A stretch of 64,000 nt of DNA from Otatea glauca (GCA_036346275.1 CM070723.1:50856743-50920742), one strand, 5' to 3'. Shown: positions 31,810 through 44,800, counted from the stretch's first letter. Translations and numbers: made by a program. The notes: generated by a model from the letters alone, not told the origin.

Positions 31810-32262
31810 GGGAGGCACATCACAGTCGGTTCTTACTTAAGAAACGATAGTGATATATACGGTCATCACTATCGGTTCCCATATAAAAAGCGATAGTGAT
31901 GTGATCATGAACATCACTATCGGTTCTTATGTGAGAAGCGATAGTGATATGCATAGTCATCACTATCAATTCTCGTAAAGAAGCGATAGTAATGAGAACG
32001 TGCACATCACTATCGGATATTTTGTGAGAAGCAATAGTGATGTTCATGCATATCACTATCGCTTCTCACAAAGAAATGATAGTGAATGCCCGTGCTCATT
32101 ACTATTGGTTCTTTTGTGAGACCGATAGCGATGTTCATGCACATCACTATCGCTTGTCACAAAAGAATCGATAGTGATGTGCGTGATCACATCACTATCG
32201 CTTCTTACGTGGGAACCGATAGTGATAACCGTGCATATCACTATCACTTCTCACATAAGTAC
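31810..32262. repeat. Array of palindromes (atcactatcggttct / agaaccgatagtgat), part 1
   Basis: About ten units of 40-50 bp carry catcactatcggttct and agaagcgatagtgatg in alternating orientation. The consensus differs from the 30.4-kb array by cactatc in place of ctctatc. The array is interrupted at 32262 by a solo LTR and continues at 37624. Confidence 0.7.
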
Positions 32263-35200
32263 TGTAACATCCCGAAAATTCAAAAAAAAATAATAAAATG
32301 AAAATTTTGAAATTTAAAAATAGAATCGAATAGAAATATTTATTGGAATCAAGATTTTGATTTTAAACAATATCTTTTCCTCCTTTCTTGCATTCTAATC
32401 TTAAGAAAAGAAAGACTTCCTTTATTAAAACTATTTCATCCAAAGCAAATAAACTATAAAAATGAAATTTGAGATGTGATCTTTAATTTGAATTTTAATT
32501 TCCTGAGTTTTCTAAATTATTGGTTCTTCTTAAGTTTTGCTCAAAAAGAAAAGTCATATATATTGAAATGGTAAAATGGTAAAAGTAAAAAGGAAAAAAC
32601 ACAATAGCAATAAAAATCTGTAAAAATAATATTAGAATATTATAAACCGTCATAGCCCTTGTCATGCTGTCAAAGGTAATCTGAATGCATGAAATAAAAG
32701 ATTAGATATTGTAATCATGAAATTGGTATTAGTCAAAGAGCATGTCAGATTTTTGTAGAAATCTTTGGAGCTTATCTAAAGCCAAGATTTTTACCATACT
32801 GACATTAACTCTATAATTATCTCTGGTAAAAATATCAGAAATCAAAATTTATATTTGAATCTTTTGAAAATTCAAAAACAGAAAGGAAATAATTCTAAAA
32901 ATAGTAATGTCAGAATTATTAAAATTAAAATATAAAAATCTGAAAATTTTATATAATGTAAATAATACCATTTCAGATCTTCATAAATTTTTTCATAAAA
33001 TAATAAACTTATTTTGATCTTAAATTAAAAAAAATCAGAATCAACAGAAAATGACAATTATGACTTGTCAGATTTTTATCAATATTTTAATCAAGAATTT
33101 TTTGTCTGAAAATTTTACTGGACTCTTATCTTTTCTTTTCTGACTTATACAAAAATCTACATAAAATCTTGAGCTCATCTGTTAACCCAAACCACGATTT
33201 TTACCTCGACCTGTCCAGAATGCTCATGCGGTTTGCCAAAGTGTTTCACTGACTCGTGGGCCCAACTTGACCCAACTGTCCTTGCCGACTTCCTCCCTGC
33301 CAAATAACCCCACACGTCAGACTCCTCCTCAATCCTTCCCCTTCCTTCTTCTTTCTTCCGTTCCTCTCTGTCTCCTCGCTCTCTCTCGCGCAAGCCAGTC
33401 CAGAGCCGCACCGCCTTTCTTTCTTGTCGCCTTCCCGCCGCAATCAGTTACCCGAGGCACTGCCATCCCACTGCCACGCCAATACCTCCAGAGCCTCGCT
33501 CTACGCCCTGGAGTCGAGAAGCCTCGTGCGCCATCCCCGGCCAAGCCGCCCTTGTTCATCTGCGTTCAAACCCTGTTATCGCCGCCTTAGCTACCTATTT
33601 AAGCACAGCCAAACTTTACTCAATACCTTATCACAACACCCATTGCCGTAGCCTCAGCTTTCCCCTTTGTCTTCCTCATCTTCGGCTAAACCACCGAGAC
33701 CACCTCGCCGCCAAATCAAGTCACTACTGATCATCACCCACAAAGCTTCAATTTTCGATTCCTTACACCAATAGCGACCTTGTCCATCAACAAGTGCAAC
33801 CCATACTTCAATTGAAGCTCATCCTCTCCGGTGAACCGCCGCACCCAACTCCTCCTTCCTCCGCCGCCTCCCTTGCGGTGGCGAGGCATCTCCGGTCACT
33901 GCCGGTGGCTGCAAGTGCCACCCTTGTGTGCGCGTGATCGAGCTGATGCCTATGGTGGAACCCATTCGCCACCTCCGGTGATGCTTCGCCTCCGGCAAGC
34001 CTTGGCCATGGCTTCCGCCGCCCCTCTACGGTGGTGACCTACTTCCCGGCTATTTCCGACCGAACCAACACCACCAATATGTGCGCATGGATGCCCTGAT
34101 GCTCTCTGCGGAACCGATTCCTCACCTCCGGCCTTCCTTTGCCGCCGGCGAGCCTCGGTCGTGCCTCCTCTGCCTTGTGACACTGACAGGCGGGCCCTTC
34201 TTGTCATTCGCTTGTGTCGCGTGAGCCACTGCCGAGCGGGCCATGGCTGTCAGCCTCCCACATCGCGCTCGGCATCCTCTCTGCCATCTGGGACCAGTTG
34301 TCAGCGCCTCAGCCCAGCCGAGTCCAGAAAAGGAAAGCGCACTTTCAACGCAACAGCGTATTTTCCATTTTTGGTAAATTTCCGAATTTTCAGTATTTTT
34401 CAAACCCTAACACAATCAAATGCATATAACTTTTGAACCATTAATCCAAATGCGGTGAAATAAATTTCTAAATTCATGATAAATCATGTAGATTCAGAAT
34501 ATGTAAAAATATTTTGGGAATGAACTCTGTTTAAACTTTAAATTTAATTTTAAAGAAAGGGATTAAAGATATGTCACATATAGAAATCTTGCAAATGAAC
34601 TCCAATTTGAATGAAACCAATTTTTTTAGAAACCTTAACCCCCCAGGAGCCTAAATATGCAAAATTATTTAGATTTTGACTTGATTTACATCATTTTCTA
34701 AAGTAAGTTGTTTTCAATGTATTGAATATTCAAATATGAATATCTTTTGCAAAAAGGATTCAATTCATGGAAAACCAGTTTCTATGTGTTTAAAAGTTAG
34801 TAATATACCTAGATATGCAAAAACATTTAGAATTGAATCTAGTTTGAATTAAATTTGAAGATAGATTATTTTCTAATTCATAGAAATCAAAATAAATATA
34901 ACTTAAAGCATACAAATTCAAATAATGGTAAAATGATTCTTAGGTCTTTAATAAAACCATAATACCCCTGTTTATGTAAGAATATCTCATATTTGTGCAT
35001 ATTTGAATTAAATGCACATTAGATCTTAATGTTTATTTATATGAAACACATCTCAGATAAAAGCAAAATATTGCGAAGCCAACTTTAAAACACTCTTAGT
35101 GATGTCCCATGCTAATGCCAGAAAAATGGATAAATAATCTTATAAGGTGAAGTCGCAAACTAAGAATTAAAACTGAACCTTTATCGTGTAGATTATAAAA

Positions 35201-37623
35201 CTACTTAAGCCTTTTCGATAGCCTGTAAAATATCTCGTCTAAATACAATTATTAAGAAGATTAACCTAGAAATGATATTTAAAATATGTACTACCATAAT
35301 CTAGAAAAATATTCTTATTACAACTTGCTTTGCATGTGAATCCGGCTAGCCTAATACCCTTAAGTATTATGGTCATCGTAACCCTTAATATCATATAAGC
35401 TATTTCGGCAATGAAAATATAATGTCTCGTCTAAGCACTAAAATGTATGAAATCAGCTTAAGAACGTTCTTGAAAGTATATACTATCCTATTCTGAAGAA
35501 ATAATTTCATTTCATCATGTTTTGCATATAAATCCTATTAGCCAAATAACCTTAAGTGTTATGATTTCTGAACTTCATAATATGAATAAACGAACTCAAT
35601 AATAATGAAGAAATCTGTAGTTAAGATATTTGTATCATCAAATTCTTCTCAAAACCCACAAATATATATAACCAGTAACCTAACTTAACAGATCTAATAT
35701 TATTCAAAACTACTTCTCGTGCAAAATCAATTAAGAATTAAGTACTAATCATTCATAGCATGCAACTTAATGATTTATTATGATTAATTCTATTAATCTA
35801 AATAATTTTAGCATCTAGAATTCAAAAATCAAGAATAGATAGTCTATAAAAGGAACTATGCAATGCTCAACCTAAAAGCTGTTAACGATATGAATGTATA
35901 TTCGACTATAATGCAAGAATGTGAAATCATCCAACACAAACCCTAAGTTACACCTGTTTCTTATAGTTGATTTTATTTGATTCTTCATCTGACTTCTTTT
36001 TGCTCTTATTGAATTTGTTGTGTTGTGTTCTTCGTTCGCCACGTGTAGAATCCGACGTCATTGATTCTATCATCGACAACATCAACTGCAACCTTGACTT
36101 CGTCGTAAGCAATAAATAAGCAAGGCAAGCACCCCCTTTGATCATATTGATCCTAGATTTATAAATGTTTTCATTAAATGTTTTATTGCATATGTTACTT
36201 TTATTAAAGTCTGCTAAATTATGGGTATTGGTAGTTGTACCTATAGTTTCATAGAACTTCCTTGATAAGTATGGATTTGTGAACCTTGATAACCCTAGAA
36301 TAACATAGATAGTACTTAATGTCAGTTTGGGTTACTCACACTTAGTGTCATGCTTAGCCATGCTTAAGAAATATAAAACCTTGACATGATTAAAAATGTT
36401 GGATATGACATTTAATGGGTATGACCTTTCTTTATGGTTGGTATTTTGATAAAAAAATGAAAATAAAACTATGGTTTTGATGCGGACAATTATTGATAAT
36501 AGCCGGGTATACAAGGGACTTGTACGTAGTGTAGGGGGAGATTATTGCCTGTGTTGGATTAAGGACCGAACTACGTGTTCGTTAAACCCAAGAATTATCG
36601 TACAACCACAAGTGCTGGTATGGGACAGCCTTAAACTAATTAAGTTATCTGGTTTAACTTTGCACATTGGTAGGCCGGAGTAGTACGAGCTTCTTCAGTG
36701 ACTGGTTGCTCGGAGGGCGCCCACACTGAGGTGTTGGGAGCAACGTTTGCTGATACAACGGTGTACGCCATACTATGGACATGCTTAATCATTTACTGTG
36801 CAATGACTGTACAAACATTTACACCTTAGTACGGGTTTATCGTCACCGTGCTGGTGCAAAGTTAGCCTAGATAATGTAAAGGTTTTCGTCATGAACATTC
36901 TGGCTACTACGCCAAAGGTACGTGAAATATGCGGCAAAAGGAAAATGTCATGACTTGTGGGTAAAGATGTACACCTCAGGAGAGTGTAAAACTTTTCGAA
37001 AAGCCGTTCCCACGGTTATGGGAATCTTGGTGCGCCAGCACTAGTTAGATGTTTTTGTTTTCATAAAATTTGGTTTCTACCGTGTCTGTGATTCCTACCA
37101 TGTGTTGGTGGAAAATGATTCGTGGATATGGTCATGATACCCAGGTTCGTGATTTTACTTATTCGTACTTACATACCGTTAATTTATTTATTAAATATGC
37201 TTTTACTAAAAATTTTGTTTGAATCTACTATTCTGTATTTACATTTTAAATTGGCTTTATGCAAATTAACCGTGGTAGTCTTTCCTTTGAAATGGCCTGC
37301 ATATATTATAGGTGAAGAATCAGATTAGCCCGAAGAAATATATTTGTCACAGGATTCGGGATATTGACGATGAGTTTCTAGGAATTATGCCTTGTCAGTT
37401 GTCTGAGGGTTAGATGGGCACACTACTATACTTAAATCTCTCCGCTGCATTTCTCTGTATTGTAAGATCTTATTGTATAAATTACCATTATCATTTGTAA
37501 TAAAGAGTATGGATGTGATATCAATTGTTGTAAATGTGCGTGCTAGCCACTGATTATGGGACTAGTACTGTATGCACATGAGATTTCTATTTTTGCATTT
37601 ATGTGAAAATGGGGGTCATTACA
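32263..37623 (+). mobile_element. Very long solo LTR (5.36 kb), TGTAACATCCC family, copy B
   Basis: It starts tgtaacatcccg and ends gggggtcattaca, the same ends as copy A at 10166-14734. The flanks are agtac (32258-32262) and agaac (37624-37628), a 5-bp duplication with one mismatch. The palindromic array it entered continues on the far side. Shared landmarks with copy A include caagcaccccctttgatcat (near 36127) and tgtagggggagattat (near 36529). A GC-rich, pyrimidine-biased block at 33240-34330 is followed by AT-rich sequence. No gag-pol frame is present. Confidence 0.75.
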
Positions 37624-37793
37624 AGAACCGATTGTGATGGGTCGAGTGCTACATCACAATCGCTTCTAACCTGAGAACCAATAGTGATTATTATTAACAC
37701 CCCTCCTAAGTCATCTATCACAATCGTTTTTTCCTAAAAACTTAAGAACCGACACAGATGAAGCGATAGTGATGTACCATTCTGTAGTAGTAT
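37624..37793. repeat. Array of palindromes, part 2, ending in a CACTA-like terminus
   Basis: After the LTR the units agaaccgattgtgatg, acatcacaatcgctt and aagcgatagtgatgt continue, and the array stops at ctgtagtagta. The reverse complement tactactacagaatgg is close to the CACTACTACAGAA start of many CACTA elements, so this is probably the right terminus of the host transposon. Confidence 0.6.
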
Positions 37794-39405
37794 CAAGCAG
37801 AAGGAGATCCACAGGGATGGTGGGTAAGGTGTTTAACCTTCTTATCCACCTAATTAACTTTGAGTCCTAAAACTAGCCCAAAATGTTCACCTCCTTTGTT
37901 GAATTGGCACAGAGATACCGTATACTATATTACTATAGTCCTCATCCGATCTAGATTTCTAGTCCTAAATTGCCTCAACTTCACTAGTTGATTTTTCGAA
38001 TTCATGGTCATGCATGCATGGTATCACATACCGATCCAAGAAAAATCTGAAGTGACCCATATTGTTGTAAGAAATAGAACCATCTATTATTTAACCTTTT
38101 TTCAATTTAGTTTTATTACTATTCCCGTCAACTTTATTTTCAAATCTAACCCTTTTAGCCATGTCATCATCATGGCATGGCAAGACAACATTGCCGTTCT
38201 TTGAGACAAGCTGTAACCCACTGATTTTCTAGAGCACAATCGGCAATTTACTTAGCATTGAAAATCATCGGATATAGGATTCGTTGCAATTGGATTCATT
38301 CTTTCTTTTGCATGTTAGTGCTAACAGGTATGTATTGGATTTTAGGTGTAAAATTTCACTTTGGAAACCATGTGGACCAAAATAGGTCACAACCTCTCCC
38401 CGCTGTGTCACTCCCCTCCATCTCTCTATTTGCTACACAAAAAAAAAGACTTTTTCCCATTTCTTTCAGGACAAGCTTAAAAACTTCCTTCCATCTTCTC
38501 TCTTTAAAATCTTATCTAAAAATGGAGAATCAGTCCCTGCATACCATACCATCGCATTCTCCATCATCCGAGCATTCCATTTTTGTGGTTAAATCATGCA
38601 TGCATGGTCGTTCGAGCGAGTTCGAGAAAAGGGGAGGAGTAGCAGTGACACAGCAAACACGAGCAGCAAGGCCGTGCGTTGCTGCGAGCAAACTCGATGG
38701 CGTGGCTTTCCCTAGCAGTTTGGTGCACGACCACGAGGTGCAGTAGCCGGACATCGTGGGAAGCAAAGGCCGCACGGCGGTGGTATGGGCAGAGGGGGCT
38801 CGGCCTGGCAACGGCTCGAGCGGCAACTTGACAGTGGCCGCGACGCTAGCAACCCGAGCAGCGGCTGCATGGGGCGGCCGGTGACGCGGACGACCAAAGT
38901 GCAGTGACGACGTGGCTCGGAGACGAGGATGGTGGTGGTGACTCGGCCCAGCTGCATGGGAGCAGTACATCAGCGGCTCAGCGATGACAACGCAGACGAC
39001 GGCGGCCAGCCGACGCCAGCCTGAGGCGGACTAGCAACACAGGCGGCAGCTTGGCGATGAAGACGACGCAAACGGTGACTAGAGCAGGCACGACTGCTAG
39101 TGGCGCAGGAGGCCGGTGGCGCGACCAGACAACGACGAGGGCACCAGTGGCATAGGAGGCCAGCATTGTTGGTGGATGATGGCGCGGCCAACTGCGACAG
39201 CTTGGGGCGATGAGGTGATAATTGGGAGCGGTGGCGACCAGGGGTTGCCTCATCATGAGGGTAGTGAAAGCTAGCTGGTGCTGACCGGTGACTGGATCCG
39301 GTGGGATTTGGTGGCCCACGGTGGGCTCTAGCCTGGGGAGTCTCGGAGAGACAGGGATGCTCATCCAGGGGAGAGAGGAGAACTGGTTGGGTGACGCGGA
39401 CAGGA
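37794..39405. other. Intergenic DNA with a GC-rich right half
   Basis: From 37794 to about 38600 the sequence is AT-rich with no supported gene. From about 38600 to 39400 it is GC-rich with many gcgg, gacg and ggcgg phrases; overlapping minus-strand ORFs (38530-38970, 38970-39416) are rich in His, Pro, Ala and Arg and show no domain. The right part could be a captured or non-autonomous transposon fragment. Confidence 0.4.
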
Positions 39406-41603
39406 TAAAAGATCATGTGGAGGTCTATTTTTGTTTATGATTAGTTATTGGCTGTGTTTGAGCATATTGTGTTTGAGTTTCAGTTTGTTTTGAATTTCAT
39501 TTTTAATTTGAAGCAATTTGAAAGTTGTTAGGTCAATGACAGCACTATCAGCCTTGTAGTAGCGGTAGTGCCGGCAAGGTGGCACTACTGGCCTGGTTTT
39601 GTAGTAGTGCCGGCCCTACAGAGCTACTAATCGGGGTGTGTTTAGTCTTTTTACAGAGATGTGTTTTCTCTGAGGTTAGACACAAAATGCACTACCGGCC
39701 ATCTGAGAGCGGTAGTATCGGAGGTGTGGAACTACCAGCCTGCAGTAGCGGCATCTATTTTACAGAGAGGGTTTCTCTAGGGTTTCTACTAGAGCGATAC
39801 TACCGGCCAACCAGGAACGGTAGTACCAGACTTGCGGTACTACCGGCCCTGGGAGGCGGTAGTACTGGGTTTCCAGTGACTTATGCTTAATGTTTGTATT
39901 AATTGTTGGTTAATGCATGATATTGTGAACAGTACTATGTGATGGTTTACTTGTTTGTTTTGGTTGTAGGACTCCGAGGCTAGGCTATGATGAGGCGAAG
40001 GTGAAACCGGGACTAGGGTAGGAGAGCTAGGTCCAAAACGGTTAAGGGACACCGGAAGATGACTAAGGTCGAAAAGTGCTTGCAAGCCGGGAAAATAATT
40101 AGGAACCGGAGTGTGAAGCACTGGTGATGGACATGGCAGGCAATAGCATGGATCAGGACTAGGCTTAGAGAGGAGTTGAGGTCCACAACAGTCAAGGAAG
40201 CTAATGACGCCACAATGAAGCGGACAAGGACACGTGGCGCGTCAAGTGACTTGAGCCCGTTTGCAAGCAATGATGGTTTGGGGGAGTCCAGACACTTGAG
40301 AGGTTTGTCGACAAGTCATTGGGGCTATGTGGAAAGTGCGAAGCATGGGCGATGTTTCAAGGAGAAAAAAGATAGGTCATTGGAGCAAATTGGTAATTTG
40401 TCCAATACCGATGGTCGAGGTGGTTTGAAAAACTGCAGCGGTGGCTTAAGTAGTTTAGGTCATGCCAAAGTGGAATTGGACGTAAATTCGGGCTCGTGGA
40501 GCGGATTTGGCGTCAATGTAGTGGCCGCTTTGAGAAGCATGCTTGTGTAAGTGAAAAAAACCTGTTAAGAGTGTTGGGTTTCGGGCTAGCCCATATAAGT
40601 GTGGATAGTATCCACTTGTAGTGTCTAGGTTTAGGGTTAGGGTTGCCTCTACTATATAAAGAGATGTAGTAGGAGGTGAGTATTTTGAGACCTTAGACTT
40701 AGTCACTAGGAGTTTTAGGTTTTCCACAAGATTTTATGTTCTTAAGTGGTGTGTGTGTTCTCCTTGGGTGCTTTGCCCTCAGGTGAGAGGCTTTGTAATC
40801 CATCCTCATGCTCTAAAATAAAGATCAATTTCGTACTCATGATTTGGCTTTAGTTTTTGACTTTCCTCCTTGATTCTTGATGTTTCTTGTTGCTTTCTTT
40901 TTCTCTTGATCCTGCGTTGCCAATGATGAGTGATTGATGGATGTATCCTTTGGAAATCATCACCCAATCATCTACGTAAGATCTCTCATGATTATCAAGA
41001 GATTTCTCAAAAAACCGGGTTTTGGCTTGAGAAGGAAGAATTTGAGGTAGATCTTAATCTTGCACGTTTCGAGGCAATCTCTTTGGAGTCCTTGCTTACT
41101 GTGACATGTGGGAGGCCATCTAAGATCATCTTGATCATTAAATCCCCACGAGCAAGCTCAGGGTGAAGTTTTGGGTTTTGACCTGGTTTTAGTGTAACCT
41201 TCGATATTTTTAAAAAAGTTCAGAACTTTGATGTCAATCCTTATGATTGAAGGTTGGAATAGGTTCCTAACATTCTTATGAAGTGCATACAAAGTTTCAC
41301 AAGGTTTGGATCAGCGGATCAAAAGTTATACGCATTTTTGATCTTGAACTCATGCGGATTACTGTTCATCCCTATTTTACTATAGCGTGGCATTACCGCT
41401 ACAGTAACCCCGGTAGTATTGGGGTTACTATTCATCCTGTCACTACCAGCCTCCATAGCACGGTAGTATCACCCCTGAGCTGATTTTCAGAAGATGTTTC
41501 TTCTTTCTCTCTTCTGAGATCTTGGGAGGTTTTGGTTAGATTCTTTGGGGGGAAATTGTTGTGTGATCATTCGCTCCCTTTGATCGTCATTTTCGGTCCT
41601 TCA
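39406..41603 (+). mobile_element. 5' LTR of a SIRE-like Copia element (2198 bp)
   Basis: It starts taaaagatcatgtggagg, which matches the start tgaaggaccatgtggagg of the solo LTR at 25682-27320 with TG changed to TA, and ends ttcggtccttca directly before the primer-binding site. A TATA box (tatataaa, 40653-40660) marks U3/R. U3 and U5 contain palindromic phrases around actaccggcc and ggcggtagta (39540-39880 and 41390-41475). The element's 3' LTR is not in the window. Confidence 0.8.
40653..40660 (+). promoter_or_regulatory. TATA box of the Copia 5' LTR
   Basis: The phrase ctactatataaagagatg lies 1.25 kb into the LTR and 0.95 kb before its end, the expected place for a plant LTR promoter. Confidence 0.6.
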
Positions 41604-41605
41604 AT

Positions 41606-41617
41606 TAGTATCAGAGC
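41606..41617 (+). other. Primer-binding site of the Copia element
   Basis: The sequence tagtatcagagc differs by one base from tggtatcagagc, the complement of the 3' end of initiator tRNA-Met used by most plant Copia elements. It starts 2 nt after the LTR end. Confidence 0.85.
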
Positions 41618-41659
41618 CTCATTTTGCTCTCTTAAGATCTTGACTAGTCTTGAGAGCCA

Positions 41660-42530
41660 TGGTGTTGGACAAGTACTCCATCAAGCTTACAATCTTTTCT
41701 GGGGTGGATTATCCTTTTTGGAAATCCAGGATAAAATCATACATCACTACCCAGTGTTTCATGATATGCCAGAAGGTGAAGCTTTCGTATGCTGTTCCTA
41801 CTGATGAGAACATCTATACTGTGAATACGACTGACATTGAGGCGAATGCTAAGGCACGAAACATCCTCATACAGGGGCATAGTCGTAGTGAGTATGACCA
41901 GATCTCCCACTTACGGTCTATACACCAGATTTGGGTGGCCCTCGTTGCTTACCATGAGGGCATCACTCAAATCAAGATGGTGAGGCAAGATCAGTACAAG
42001 CGTGATTACAACAAGTTTCAGCAGTACGCTGGGGAGTCCTTGGGCGAGTGCTTTAGTTGTTCACAAAGATCCTGAGTGACCTCCAAGCAGTTGGTACGAC
42101 ATACCCTGACTCGGATAATGCTCGGTATTTTCTGACAGCACTCGATCTTAGAGTTTGGGAGATAAAGATGACCTCCATCAAGAACACCACGGACTTGTCT
42201 ACCTTTACTCTTGTTGGGATTTATTCCCGATTCAAGACTCATGAGATTAATGTCGCTTCTCGTAAGATGAAGTCATAGTCGATGGCCTTGGTCACCAATC
42301 CTACTTCTGAGAGTTCTTCTGGTTTTTTCCTCTTCGCTATTTGTGAGATGAGCAATGACCATCTGCAGAGATTTTCAGAAAATGAACTCGCCCTCTTAGC
42401 CAAAAAAATCTTCCACACATACAAGAGAGTGAGAGAGAAAGGAGAAGAGGTGGATCAATCTACTGCTTCGAGTGTGGTGGCCCCAACCACATTCGAGCCA
42501 ACTGCCCCAAACTAGAGAAGGGCAAGAATG
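41660..42530 (+). pseudogene. Copia gag fragment with CCHC zinc knuckle
   Basis: The first frame (from the ATG at 41659-41661) reads KYSIKLTIFSGVDYPFWKSR, the N-terminal gag motif of SIRE-like Copia elements. A frameshift near 42055 and stops near 42278 move the product through other frames, including SDLQAVGTTYPDSDNARYFL and FSENELALLAKK. A zinc knuckle CFECGGPNHIRANC (42464-42505) follows in yet another frame. The spacing CX2CX4HX4C is intact, but the gene is broken by frameshifts. Confidence 0.85.
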
Positions 42531-42768
42531 ACTACGGCGATGCGACCAAGAATGACTACATCGATAAGAACCACAACAAGAAGGCTCCAGCTTGTGATCC
42601 TGCGCGTGAGAAGAAGTTCCACAAATTCTCAAAGAACAAAAAGCTCTTCCATTGCATCCTCTCCGTACTCGACGACATCACCCTCTCCAACACTGAGATA
42701 TAGAGCAACGACAATGGAGAGGATTATCCGCAAGAAAAGACCAAGGGCGGCAACGACTTTACTAGGAT

Positions 42769-43521
42769 GTGCTCATGTTCGATGACAACGGCATCGACGA
42801 CAGCGACCTCTACAACGAGCCTGATGAGGTACCTACCTACGATGAGCTCAATTATGCATTATGCAAGCTAGGAAAATTCTATACTAGAGTTAGATGTGTG
42901 GAGCTTGAGAAGGAAGTAGGTAGTCTGTCACAGGAGCTTCCTTTACTTAGATCTAGACCCTATCATGACACTGATGACTGTTCTTTGTGCGAAGCTTTGA
43001 TTGTGGAGCTAGAGAACCTAAGGATCTTGCATGATAGTGTGCTTTCTGAGGTTGAGGTTCTTAGAGTGAAGAATGCTAGCTTGAGTACTATTGATGCTAT
43101 TTCTATTGATGATAGTCTTCTTTATGCTCCTATATATGCTTCTTGTAACAATTGCCCTAAGTTGTTAGCTAAGATTGATGTTATGACTGCTCACCTTAGG
43201 AAGCTTTCTGTTAGAAATGAAGAAATTGAACAATTTGCTTCTAAGGATCTAATTAGCTCATATGAGGGCTGTAGGCAACTAAAATTTGACAATGATGCCT
43301 TGAATGTTAAGTGTGATGAACTTGCTAAAGACCTACTAGCTAAGTCACAAGTTGCTTATGCTAGATGTGTTGAGATTGAGAGGGATTTGGGTAGAGTCCA
43401 TGCTGAGCTTAGGAAGAAAAATACATGTGCTATTCGTTCTTCTTTGTCTGACTCTTCCTCATCACCTTCCTCCTGCTCTTCCTATGCCTCTCTCTCTTGT
43501 AGGAGTGCTAGTACCTTATGA
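42769..43521 (+). pseudogene. Copia gag C-terminal coiled-coil region (250 codons open)
   Basis: This is the longest intact frame of the Copia element. It is acidic at the start (DDNGIDDSDLYNEPDE), then has heptad-like Leu/Glu/Lys segments (for example VELEKEVGSLSQELPLLR and CVEIERDLGRVHAELRKK) and a Ser-rich tail. Similar coiled-coil regions follow the zinc knuckle in SIRE/Maximus-type elements. The frame closes with TGA at 43519-43521, so it is not fused to protease here. Its openness is likely chance survival in an otherwise decayed element. Confidence 0.7.
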
Positions 43522-44359
43522 GCACACTTGAGAAGTTTGTTGGAGGCAAGAAGAAGCTCAATCTCATCTTAGACCAGTCCAAGATTAGTAGATTCAATAA
43601 GTGTCTAGGATTTGACTACTTGGAGCATGCTCGGGCGCATCCTCCCACCATTGCTCGTGGCTCCAAGAGCGGAGAGATTGTGACAGCTTCGAGGGTAAGT
43701 ACCACTATGTTTAGGTCTGCTAGAGTTATCCATGAAATCTCTAACTAGAAGGTTGCTCCCCCTATAGTTTCTGCCTCTAGTAAGGCGAACTATACTTGCA
43801 CCTTCTGTCAGAAGGATAGATATTTGGCATATTTCTACTTTAGACGTGCCAAGATTGCATGACGTGTGCGTGTTTGAGCTCTTAGGGGAATTCAGGGTCA
43901 TCCCCAGACTCGGAGTGCTCCTAAGGCATTCACGGCTTCTAGATAGGGTAAAGTTTCTCCTATTTTTGGGCAGCATCTAGGACATGGTTTTTAGGCTATT
44001 CCTTTTGGTTTTTGTCCTGGAGCTACTCGTGGTTAGTATTTTCGTTGTCGTTTTTATATTCCTTATTTATCCCATTGAGGTAGATATCAGCAGCGTGATT
44101 TTCCTCATCCATGGTAGGAGATTTGGGCAGTGTTACTGGGATGATCCGACTTTTGCACGACGATGGGCCAACCCAGTTGCAACCCTAGATCATTTGCTGG
44201 TGTAACTTCTAGATTTCTGAGAGTTGAGCGATGAAGAGATTCTAGAGTCCAGTAGTTTGTTCCTATGACTGGCACTTTTGCTCGTCGTGTGATTCAGTAT
44301 TGGGTTCCCAGGTCTTCACTTATTTACCCTAGTGCTGAGTCATCGACCTCTCACTTTTT

Positions 44360-44647
44360 GTGATCCAGGTTCGTCGAGCTGGGAAGAGAGATGTTTGGCC
44401 TGTAGAATTCGATTGTTCTTGCCACATGACAGGAGACTCCCGTTGGTTCTCTTCCTTAGCTCGGGCCCCAGGTGATGAGCTAATCACCTTTGGAGATGCT
44501 TCTTCAGACCATGTCATAGCCAAAGACTCTTTGCGTATTATTGAAAATTTCTTTCTTAAAGATGTTGTCTTGGTTAGTAAGTTGCAGTATAATTTGCTTT
44601 TAGCTTCTCAGCTTATCGATGATGATTTCGAGGTAAGCTTTAAGTGA
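44360..44647 (+). pseudogene. Copia protease and pre-integrase region, active site lost
   Basis: The frame contains CSCHMTGDSRWFSSL and ITFGDASSDHV, which correspond to the conserved block around the aspartic protease site in Copia elements. The usual DSG before CS-HMTG is replaced: the frame reads VEFDCSCHMTG. The catalytic Asp-Ser-Gly is therefore absent. It ends in a stop at 44645-44647 before the integrase zinc finger. Confidence 0.8.
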
Positions 44648-44800
44648 AATGCCTGTAGAATTCTCGATTCTTCTGGATGGTTAGTTTGCAGGATTTCAAG
44701 GTTTAGGAGAGTCTTTCGTGTTGTGTTTGCTTATTCTTCTAGTGATTCTCTTTGTTGCCAGTTGATTATTTGACTCGAGTGCCATGATCTCATTCATAGT

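Noticed and set aside
31820..32056. 78-codon minus-strand ORF with repeated HITIAS units
   Set aside because: It is the translation of the palindromic array.
38530..39416. Two adjoining minus-strand ORFs of 146 and 148 codons
   Set aside because: The composition is His/Pro/Ala/Arg-rich from GC-rich DNA; overlapping frames are equally open and no family is recognised.
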